In this document: in pieces, positions 7,117-13,001 of the stretch
Layout of the letters: the number at the start of each line of letters is the position of its first letter
Numbering within the stretch: position 1 is the first letter of the stretch
NCBI GenBank assembly: GCA_021848865.1
Contig: JAJZTO010000010.1
Location: 1-20,101 of the forward strand
Reading direction: 5' to 3'
Source of the DNA: Myxococcales bacterium
Lineage (GTDB): Bacteria; Myxococcota; Myxococcia; Myxococcales; Anaeromyxobacteraceae
DNA: 20,101 nt
The notes under the pieces: generated by a model
Seen by the model: the letters and a program-made list of their open reading frames with translations, nothing else
The model's database searches: none
What the model was told of the DNA's origin: nothing
Translations under genes and position numbers: made by a program

Positions 7117-7937
7117 CGGACGAGGGAGCGGAGGACGCCCAGGTTCTCCCGGAACCTCAGGTCCGTCTCCAGGAAGGCGGGGGTGGCGGCGAAGCGGGGG
7201 TCGTTCACCAGGGCGCGGAAGGCCTCGAGGCCGATCTGCCCCTGCCCGATGTGCTCGTGGCGGTCCACCCGGCAGCCCAGCGGCTTCTTGCAGTCGTTCA
7301 GGTGGAAGGCCTCGAGGTGGGAGAGGCCCACCGTCCGGTCCAGCTCCGCCAGCGTCGCCGCCGTCCCCTCGGCGGTGCGGAGGTCGTAGCCGGCGGCGAA
7401 GACGTGGCAGGTGTCGAGGCACACCCCCACCCGGCGGCGGAGCGCGCCGGGCACCCCCTCGCGGAGGGCGGCCACCTGCTCGAAGCGCCACCCGAGCGAG
7501 GAGCCCTGGCCGGCGGTGGTCTCGACGAGGAGCCGCACCGGGCCGGGCACGCGGTCGAGGGCCTGGGCCATCCCGTCGGCGGCGACCCGGATGCCCTCGT
7601 CGGCGTCCGGGTGGGAGCCGGGGTGGAAGATGAGCCAGCGGATGCCCAGGGCGGCGCACCGCGCCAGCTCGTCGGCGAGCGCCGCCCAGCTCTTCTTGCG
7701 GATGAGCTTGTCCTGGGCGCCGGCGTTGATGAGGTAGGAGGAGTGGGCGGCCACCGGCTTGCCGGTGCGCCTCGCCTCGGCGCGGAAGCGGCGCACCTCT
7801 TCCGGGTCGAGCGCCTTCGCCGCCCAGCCGCGCGCGCTCTTGGTGAAGATCTGTACGGAATCGGCGCCATCCTCGTCCGCCCGGGCAAAGGCCGTCGAGA
7901 CGCCCCCCGCCACGCCTTCATGGGCTCCGAGGATCAT
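7113..7937 (-). CDS. nfo: Endonuclease IV (AP endonuclease)
   Basis: Zinc-dependent AP endonuclease that cleaves 5' of abasic sites in base excision repair; 274 aa, TIM-barrel family. All nine metal ligands of the E. coli enzyme can be placed at a constant or nearly constant offset: His65 (AHSSYLINAG), His105 (FHPGSH), Glu139 (LLVETTAGQGSS), Asp175 and His178 (CLDTCHVFAAGYD), His212 (FHLND), Asp225 and His227 (DRHEHIG), Glu257 (FLETD). The start is ATG 7937 because MILGAHEGVAGG is the family N-terminus and AGGTG precedes it by 6 nt; a GTG at 7976 would add 13 unlikely residues. It is the first gene of a coupled trio with the DHH phosphoesterase and cysteine desulfurase. A TATAGG box (7947-7952 complement) is too close to the ATG unless the mRNA is nearly leaderless. 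Confidence 0.95.
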   Translation of the reverse strand: MILGAHEGVAGGVSTAFARADEDGADSVQIFTKSARGWAAKALDPEEVRRFRAEARRTGKPVAAHSSYLINAGAQDKLIRKKSWAALADELARCAALGIRWLIFHPGSHPDADEGIRVAADGMAQALDRVPGPVRLLVETTAGQGSSLGWRFEQVAALREGVPGALRRRVGVCLDTCHVFAAGYDLRTAEGTAATLAELDRTVGLSHLEAFHLNDCKKPLGCRVDRHEHIGQGQIGLEAFRALVNDPRFAATPAFLETDLRFRENLGVLRSLVR

Positions 7938-8012
7938 GGGGGGGCACCTATACACCAGGGCCCCACCCCCCGCCACGGCAGGCCGGAGGTCCCCCTGAAG
8001 GGTGAAGGGAAT

Positions 8013-8040
8013 TCCCGCGAGGCCGGGAGCGGCCGCGGGA
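8013..8040 (-). terminator. Hairpin downstream of the Fic-like gene
   Basis: Perfect 7-bp inverted repeat TCCCGCG (8013-8019) / CGCGGGA (8034-8040) enclosing a 14-nt GC-rich loop that can pair partly with itself. It begins 6 nt beyond the stop of the Fic-like gene on the minus strand, separating it from nfo. There is no U tract, so termination efficiency is uncertain. Confidence 0.45.
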
Positions 8041-8046
8041 GGGGCC

Positions 8047-8814
8047 CTACCGGGCGGCCTTCTTCGCGCGCAGCTCCATCGCCGACCGCACGAACTTGTC
8101 GGCGTTGGCGAGGGCGTTCTCCAGGGCGTCGAGCATCAGCTCGCGCAGGCCGGCCTCGGGGCCGCGCAGCGACTCGTAGTACCGCTGCCGGTCGGTCGCG
8201 TGGATGATGCAGGGCAGGTAGCCGTGGTGCAGCAGCACCTGGTTCGCGAGCAGGCGCGCCACCCGGCCGGAGTTCTCGGTGAAGGGGTAGACCTGCATGA
8301 AGGCGTGCGAGACGCGGCTCGCCTTCTGGATCGGGTGGAGGCCGCGGAACTCCGAGGAGTCGCAGAAATCCACCAGCTTGCCGAGCAGGAACGGGATGCG
8401 GGCCGGCGCGGCGATCTCGTGGAAGTAGGCCCGGTGCAGCGGGATGTCCTTGCGGTAGTCGGCGACGCTCTTGCCGTCGATGCCCGCGCCCAGGGTCTCG
8501 TAGATCTTCTTGATGATCGTGAGGTTGATGCGGAGCTTCTTGCCCGCCGCCTCGGCCCGGACGAAGTCGATGGCCTGCTTGGCGTTCTGGACCTCGCGGT
8601 AGAGCGAGACGGCGGTGGCCTCGGCCACGGGCTGGTTGGCGAGGGCCATCGCCATCTCCAGGCCGGTGAGCACGACGCCTTCGAGCGCGCTGTCGTGGTA
8701 GAGCCACGACAGCTCGTACTTGCGCTGGAAATCCTGTGCGATCTCCGGCTCGTCGGCCAGGAGATCCCGGAAGTCCTCCGAGATGTCGTCGACGTCCAGG
8801 TAGCGGCTGCGCAT
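8047..8814 (-). CDS. Fic-fold protein with degenerate catalytic motif
   Basis: 255-aa protein of the Fic/DOC family, whose active members transfer AMP or other nucleotide parts to proteins. The Fic motif HPFx(D/E)GNGR is here YPFTENSGR (176-184): the catalytic His is Tyr, the Gly-Asn pair is Asn-Ser, while Pro, Phe, the acidic residue, Gly and Arg remain. The helix before it (KASRVSHAFMQV) and after it (VARLLANQVLLHHGYLPCI) are Fic-like. An N-terminal segment HDSALEGVVLT (40-50) resembles the inhibitory helix (S/T)xxxE(G/N), with Asp41 at the Ser/Thr position and Glu45 kept. The start is ATG 8814, with GAGGG 5 nt before it. Expected to be inactive in canonical AMPylation or to use other chemistry; no antitoxin gene is adjacent. 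Single gene with its own promoter region and a 3' hairpin. Confidence 0.82.
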   Translation of the reverse strand: MRSRYLDVDDISEDFRDLLADEPEIAQDFQRKYELSWLYHDSALEGVVLTGLEMAMALANQPVAEATAVSLYREVQNAKQAIDFVRAEAAGKKLRINLTIIKKIYETLGAGIDGKSVADYRKDIPLHRAYFHEIAAPARIPFLLGKLVDFCDSSEFRGLHPIQKASRVSHAFMQVYPFTENSGRVARLLANQVLLHHGYLPCIIHATDRQRYYESLRGPEAGLRELMLDALENALANADKFVRSAMELRAKKAAR

Positions 8815-8922
8815 TGAGGCCCTCGGCATCCAGGTGTCTCCGCGGGCCGGTCGCAATCGCCCGGTATCGCGTAAGCCCTGGAAATTACGATAGAATTTGT
8901 CCGCTTTTCGCGGAAGGTGCGG

Positions 8923-8952
8923 ACTCTAGCTGAAAACCTTGCGGAAGGTCAA
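8923..8952 (-). promoter_or_regulatory. Candidate sigma-70 promoter for the Fic-like gene
   Basis: On the minus strand TTGACC (8952-8947) and TAGAGT (8928-8923) are separated by 18 nt, in the AT-richer block upstream of the Fic-like gene. Transcription would start near 8916, giving a leader of about 100 nt. Copies of the GCGGAA repeat lie on both sides of the -35 box and just downstream of the -10, a good position for an operator. Confidence 0.45.
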
Positions 8953-9011
8953 GACTTTTGCGGAAACGTAATCAATTCCGGTCGTCTGCGCCCGAAAACC
9001 CGGACCCGGAG

Positions 9012-9032
9012 GTCGCGGCTCGTCGCCGCGGC
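9012..9032 (-). terminator. Hairpin downstream of the phospholipase gene
   Basis: Stem GTCGCGGC / GCCGCGGC (9012-9019 with 9025-9032, one G-T pair) closing a 5-nt loop TCGTC, about 85 nt beyond the phospholipase stop on the minus strand. No U tract follows. A terminator is plausible from position only. Confidence 0.35.
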
Positions 9033-9117
9033 TCCAACGACTGGATCCGGTGCCGGACATCGAACGGAGAACGCCCCACCCGGCGGGTGATTCCCGGGTC
9101 ACGGTGCGCCGCGCCGG

Positions 9118-10539
9118 TCAGCGGGGCGGCGGGAAGGGACGCACCATCCGGGCGACGAAGGGCATGTCCGGCAGCAGCTCCTCCTTGCCCCACTGGATGG
9201 CGCGGCGCACCCGGGAGACCGACGGCACCAGCTCCACCGGCGACAGGGTCTGCTGGAAGGAGCGGTGGTGGTGGATGAAGGGGCGGTTCCGGGCGACGTT
9301 CTGGGCCACCAGCTGCTCCACGCTGAACCAGAGCGGCTGGCTGAGCTTGGGCCCGAAGCCGTCGAAGGCCAGGACGAAGGCGTTGCGGGTGCCGAGCCGC
9401 CCCTCGTGCACCGCCTGGAAGGCGGCCCGGGCCGGGACGTTGTCGGCGATGCCGCCGTCCATCAGCCGGAAGAGGTCGTGGCGCCGGAACAGCTCCTCGA
9501 GCAGGCGGTGCATCCGCTCGTCCTCGCGGACGATGTCGTAGTGGATGACGCCGGGGAGCGACGAGGAGAAGCCCACCGCGTCCACGGCGTCGAAGGCCCG
9601 GGTGTGCTCGTCGGCCCCCAGGTAGAGCCGGGTGAAGCGGTCCCGCTGGCGGACCAGCTCCGCGAGCGATCCCACCAGGTCTCCCGCCAGCCGCTTCAGG
9701 ACGCTGGGGCGCGGCGCCCGGCCGTGCAGGTCGAGCAGGTGCTCGTAGAAGGAGGGGTCGTGGGGGAGGGCGCCGGCGCGGATGCCGGTCACCGCCACCA
9801 GCAGCGGGATGGGCAGCTCGCCCAGGGTGAGCGGCGCGCCGTCCGCCCCCTTCATGAACTCGCCGATGCCGGACCGGAGGTACAGCCGCATGGTGCCCGG
9901 CAGCGAGTAGCGCGACTCCACGTCGAGGAACCGGAACAGGGTGCGGAAGGAGAGGCCGTCCACCACCTCGGCCACCTCCTCCGGGTCGAAGCGGGATCGC
10001 CGGGCGCGGAAGAGCAGCAGGATCGAGCCCATCGAGGCGCCCGCCAGCAGGCGCGGGACCAGCCCGTACTGCTCGAGCAGCGCGAAGCCGCCCAGGAAGA
10101 CGTACGAGACCCCGCCGCCCCCGCCCGCCACCAGCACCAGCGCCTTCTCGCAGAGCTCGCGGTCCAGCGCCTCGGGGGGGAGGCCGGCGGCCGGCCCCGA
10201 GAGCAGGCGGGCCCGCTCCTCGCGCGCCCGGGCGGCGATCCGCGGCGCCGCTCGCACCACGCCGACCTGGTTCACGCCGCCGGGGCCGAGGAGCAGCGGC
10301 TCGACCACCGCCCCGAGCTCGGCCCGGTAGGCGGCGAGCGGCCCGGAGAGGTCCAGCTCGCGGCCGTCGGGCCCGGTGAGGCGCGTCAGCCGGGCCAGGT
10401 TCAGGGCGTAGCGCAGCCCGTGCTCGTCGGGCTCGGGGAGCCAGCGCGGGAGGGCCACCACGCCGTGGACCAGGGCCGCCTCCGCCTCCTCGAAGGGGCG
10501 GTCCTGGGTACGGAGCTGGTCGAGGTCGAGGTTCGCCAA
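9118..10539 (-). CDS. Patatin-like phospholipase
   Basis: 473-aa protein with the patatin Ser-Asp catalytic dyad: oxyanion-hole Gly-rich segment VAGGGGGVSYVFLGG (137-151), nucleophile Ser169 in GASMGS (GxSxG), and catalytic Asp361 in MDGGIADN. It likely hydrolyses acyl esters of (lyso)phospholipids. Preceding the catalytic domain is an N-terminal region of about 130 residues with no recognised domain. No signal peptide or transmembrane helix is apparent, so it is probably cytosolic or peripheral. The open frame starts at TTG 10539; there is no good ribosome binding site before it, so a downstream GTG or an alternative start is possible. It lies 92 bp downstream of the KimA-like gene on the same strand and has a candidate promoter of its own. 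Substrate and role are unknown. Confidence 0.87.
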   Translation of the reverse strand: MANLDLDQLRTQDRPFEEAEAALVHGVVALPRWLPEPDEHGLRYALNLARLTRLTGPDGRELDLSGPLAAYRAELGAVVEPLLLGPGGVNQVGVVRAAPRIAARAREERARLLSGPAAGLPPEALDRELCEKALVLVAGGGGGVSYVFLGGFALLEQYGLVPRLLAGASMGSILLLFRARRSRFDPEEVAEVVDGLSFRTLFRFLDVESRYSLPGTMRLYLRSGIGEFMKGADGAPLTLGELPIPLLVAVTGIRAGALPHDPSFYEHLLDLHGRAPRPSVLKRLAGDLVGSLAELVRQRDRFTRLYLGADEHTRAFDAVDAVGFSSSLPGVIHYDIVREDERMHRLLEELFRRHDLFRLMDGGIADNVPARAAFQAVHEGRLGTRNAFVLAFDGFGPKLSQPLWFSVEQLVAQNVARNRPFIHHHRSFQQTLSPVELVPSVSRVRRAIQWGKEELLPDMPFVARMVRPFPPPR

Positions 10540-10573
10540 GGGCAGGACGGGCGCGGACGCGCCGCGTCAAGAC

Positions 10574-10579
10574 ATCATA
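10574..10579 (-). promoter_or_regulatory. Candidate -10 box upstream of the phospholipase
   Basis: TATGAT on the minus strand, about 35 nt before the TTG start, in the 92-bp gap after the KimA-like gene. No good -35 box is present 16-18 nt upstream. A small hairpin GGGGC/GCCCC (10592-10596 with 10603-10607) just upstream could end the kimA transcript. Confidence 0.3.
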
Positions 10580-10631
10580 CCCGCGCCGCCGGGGGCTGGC
10601 AGGCCCCGCGCCGTGGCCGGCCGCCGCGGCG

Positions 10632-12713
10632 TCACCCGGTGGCCGGCTCGAGCACGCGCACCGGCAGGACCATGGCGTTCAGGCCGGCGAACTGGAGGCG
10701 GCGCTGGAGCTGGTAGGCCGTCTCGTTGTGGAGGATGCGCTGGTACCAGTGCTCCCGCTCGAAGACCAGCTTGCCCGCGAAGAACAGGGCGCGCGGGAAC
10801 TCCTTGCCCACCGCCAGGCAGAGCTTCTGGGCCTCCGCCACCGCCTCGGTGCCCACCGCCATGCGGAGGTCGGCGGCCAGCCCCAGCCGCTGCGCCAGCG
10901 CCACGTACTTCTCCAGGCTGGCCCGGGTCTGGCGCTCCACCGCCTCCACCTCCTCCTGCCCCTTCATCGCCGCCGAGTCGATGACGCCCACCGAGAGGAA
11001 GACGAAGTTCCGGTAGTGGCCGGGGAAGAGGCGCTGGACCGAGAGGAGTTGGTGGATGCCGAGGCCCGAGTAGGTGCCCACCAGCAGCACCGCCGTCGGC
11101 GCGCGGGGGTCCAGGGCCTTCGGCTCGGCCGGCTGCTGCGAGGGCAGCGCGTTCATGATCTCGTTGAGCCGCCGGAGGTTCCCCTGCACGGTGCGGTAGT
11201 GGGAGCGGATGGCCAGGCAGAGCGCCACCACCGCGCCGGTGACGACCAGCGTGACCCAGCCCCCCTCGCCGAACTTCTCGTAGACGCTGCCGGTGAGGAT
11301 GGCGAGGCACATCGCCAGGGCCACGGCGTGGATGGCGGTGCCGCGCTTGAAGCCGGGGTCGGCGCGGTGGCCCCACCAGTAGCGGAGCATCGCCGCCTGG
11401 GAGAGCGAGAAGGTCACGAAGACGTTGATGGAGTACATCGTGACCAGGGCGGTGATGTCGCCGCGGGTGTAGAGCAGCGTCCCGATGGAGGCGGCGCCCA
11501 TCAGCACCACGCCGTTCTGCATGGTGAGCCGGTCGGAGATCTGCGCGAAGCGGTGGGGCAGCCAGGAGTCCACCGCCATGTTCGCCATCACCCGCGGGCC
11601 GTCGATGAAGCCGGCCTGGGCGGCGACGAAGAGCAGCGCCGCCTCCGCGGCGAGGGTGAGGAAGACGTAGACCGCGCCGGCCGGCAGCCCCGCCGGGCGC
11701 CAGCCCCCGGCGAAGGCCCGGAGCCCGGCCGCGTTCATGGTCTGGCCCGGGAGCGGCGACACCCGGAAGAGCATGTAGAGCAGCAGGATCCCGCCGGCGG
11801 TCACCGCCAGCGAGACCGACATGTAGACCATGGTCTTCCGCGCGGTGTGCACCTTGGGCTCGCGCATGATCTGGAGGCCGTTGGAGACGGCCTCGATGCC
11901 GGTGTAGGTGCCCGCGCCCATGGAGTAGGCGCGCAGGAAGATGGAGAACATGCCGGCGAGCCCGAGCGTCGCCATCCCCGTGGTGAAGCCGCCCTTCACC
12001 TCGCGCGCCACCGCCGGCAGGTCGCCGAGGTGCCAGCCGATGCCGCCCACCAGCCAGACGGCGTGGGTGAGGAGGAAGAACAGGAAGATGGGGGCGAGGA
12101 TGGTGACCGACTCCTTGACCCCGCGCAGGTTCATCACCACCAGGACGCCGATGACCGCCGCCTCCACCGCCAGCTTCCACGGGTGCCAGGCGGGCGGGAG
12201 GACGCTGAAGATCTGGTCGGCGCCGCTGGCGATGGAGGTGGAGATGGTCAGCACGTAGTCCACGAGCAGCGCCGAACCGGAGACCACGCCCCAGCGCGAG
12301 CCGAGGAGCTTCGTCGCCACCACGTAGCCGCCGCCGCCGAAGGGGAAGCGCCTGATGATCTGCGAGTAGGCGACCGAGATGACGAGGACGGTGAGGGCCG
12401 TGGCCGCCGCCAGGGCCAGCGCCAGGTAGTGGTGCGGGCCCAGGGCCCGGAAGGACTCGTCCGGGCCGTAGGCCGAGGAGGAGAGGCCGTCGGCGCCCAG
12501 TCCCACCCAGGCCAGGAAGGCGATGAGGGAGATGCGGTGGAAGACGTCGGGATCGTGGAGGTCCTTGGGCGCGCCGACGAGGAGGCGCCGCAGGCGGCCG
12601 GGTCCCGAGCCGCCCCGGGGCGCCGACGGCGGACCGCCGCCGGGACCCCCTCCGGTGGACGGGGTCGGGTCCACCTTTCCCGGCGGGGGCTCCTGCTTGG
12701 GCATGGCGCGCAT
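10632..12713 (-). CDS. kimA: KimA-type APC-superfamily potassium transporter
   Basis: About 693-aa membrane protein of the APC superfamily. It would commonly be labelled an amino acid permease, but it matches B. subtilis KimA (YdaO), a proton-coupled high-affinity K+ importer, along its length: RRLLVGAP; GADGLSSSAYG with Asp75 and Tyr82 spaced exactly as KimA Asp36 and Tyr43; FPFGGGGYVVATKLLGS; SALLVDYVLTISTSIASGAD; NLRGVKESVTILAP; GTYTGIEAVSNG; AIRSHY; and a C-terminal cytosolic domain ending RILHNETAYQLQRRLQF (KimA: ILHNQSAFLLRVRLF). The N-terminus carries a Pro/Gly-rich, probably disordered tail of about 36 residues. Start ATG 12713 has GAGGG very close; ATG 12704 is an alternative. It is divergent from kup across 288 bp. 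The family match is from remembered sequence, not a search. Confidence 0.85.
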   Translation of the reverse strand: MRAMPKQEPPPGKVDPTPSTGGGPGGGPPSAPRGGSGPGRLRRLLVGAPKDLHDPDVFHRISLIAFLAWVGLGADGLSSSAYGPDESFRALGPHHYLALALAAATALTVLVISVAYSQIIRRFPFGGGGYVVATKLLGSRWGVVSGSALLVDYVLTISTSIASGADQIFSVLPPAWHPWKLAVEAAVIGVLVVMNLRGVKESVTILAPIFLFFLLTHAVWLVGGIGWHLGDLPAVAREVKGGFTTGMATLGLAGMFSIFLRAYSMGAGTYTGIEAVSNGLQIMREPKVHTARKTMVYMSVSLAVTAGGILLLYMLFRVSPLPGQTMNAAGLRAFAGGWRPAGLPAGAVYVFLTLAAEAALLFVAAQAGFIDGPRVMANMAVDSWLPHRFAQISDRLTMQNGVVLMGAASIGTLLYTRGDITALVTMYSINVFVTFSLSQAAMLRYWWGHRADPGFKRGTAIHAVALAMCLAILTGSVYEKFGEGGWVTLVVTGAVVALCLAIRSHYRTVQGNLRRLNEIMNALPSQQPAEPKALDPRAPTAVLLVGTYSGLGIHQLLSVQRLFPGHYRNFVFLSVGVIDSAAMKGQEEVEAVERQTRASLEKYVALAQRLGLAADLRMAVGTEAVAEAQKLCLAVGKEFPRALFFAGKLVFEREHWYQRILHNETAYQLQRRLQFAGLNAMVLPVRVLEPATG

Positions 12714-13001
12714 GTTCCCTCGTGGCCGCGGGGCGCGGAATCTACCTGGACATGTGACAGAAAGCCGCACCGATGTGCGCCCGCTCCCGCAGGCAAACGT
12801 CATGCCCCAACGTGACTGGAAATATGCAGTGAGATCAGATGATTGTATAAATGAACCCCGGAAGGGTCCCAGCGGGAAGGGGAAGGAGCGTCCATTTTGG
12901 GCATCAGGTGCCCGCCCGGGAGGCAGGACCGGTCTCCCCGATGAAGTGCCATCTCGACGCGGGGCGGCAACTCCGACTAGGCTCGCCCCCCTTCGCCGCC
13001 G
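12714..13001. promoter_or_regulatory. Shared control region of the kimA-like gene and kup
   Basis: A 288-bp divergent intergenic region whose middle (about 12815-12855) is AT-rich, including TTGTATAAAT on the plus strand. It also has AACGT direct repeats (12796-12800, 12809-12813), related GTGACAGAAA (12754-12763) and GTGACTGGAAA (12812-12822) elements, and a hairpin GGGCA/TGCCC (12899-12903 with 12909-12913) in the kup leader. An in-frame TAG at 12978 fixes the kup start no further upstream than 12981. No clear sigma-70 pair was found for kup. I searched for the conserved core of the ydaO (c-di-AMP) riboswitch and did not recognise it. Confidence 0.5.
12791..12808 (-). promoter_or_regulatory. 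Candidate sigma-54 promoter for the kimA-like gene
   Basis: The minus strand reads GGGCAT-GACGT-TTGCC, against the sigma-54 consensus TGGCAC-N5-TTGCA: the GGCA and TTGC cores are exact and the GG-to-GC distance is the required 10 nt. Transcription would begin near 12781, leaving a leader of about 70 nt before ATG 12713. No adjacent enhancer-binding protein gene is present in the window. Confidence 0.35.

Larger units (their letters stand above)
8815..9117. other. Intergenic region upstream of the Fic-like gene
   Basis: About 300 bp without a gene; both flanking genes are on the minus strand. The part at 8870-8985 is clearly AT-richer and contains three copies of GCGGAA (8910-8915, 8941-8946, 8960-8965), the first two extended to GCGGAAGGT, plus an inverted repeat CCGC-TTTTC-GCGG (8901-8913). 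The remainder (8986-9117) is GC-rich and holds a hairpin downstream of the phospholipase gene. Confidence 0.6.

Noticed and set aside
7938..7976. Longer endonuclease IV starting at GTG 7976
   Set aside because: The family N-terminus begins at MILGAHE; the extra 13 residues are not family-like.
8815..8856. Longer Fic-like protein starting at 8856
   Set aside because: Adds residues not needed by the fold and has a poorer ribosome site than ATG 8814 (GAGGG 5 nt upstream).
12714..13001. Possible c-di-AMP (ydaO) riboswitch in the kimA/kup leaders
   Set aside because: I looked for the conserved GGGGAACC-type and CCGAAUCCGUCAGCUAACC-type cores on both strands and found only a loose resemblance (CTCCGACTAGGCTCG at 12971-12985). 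A covariance search would settle it.
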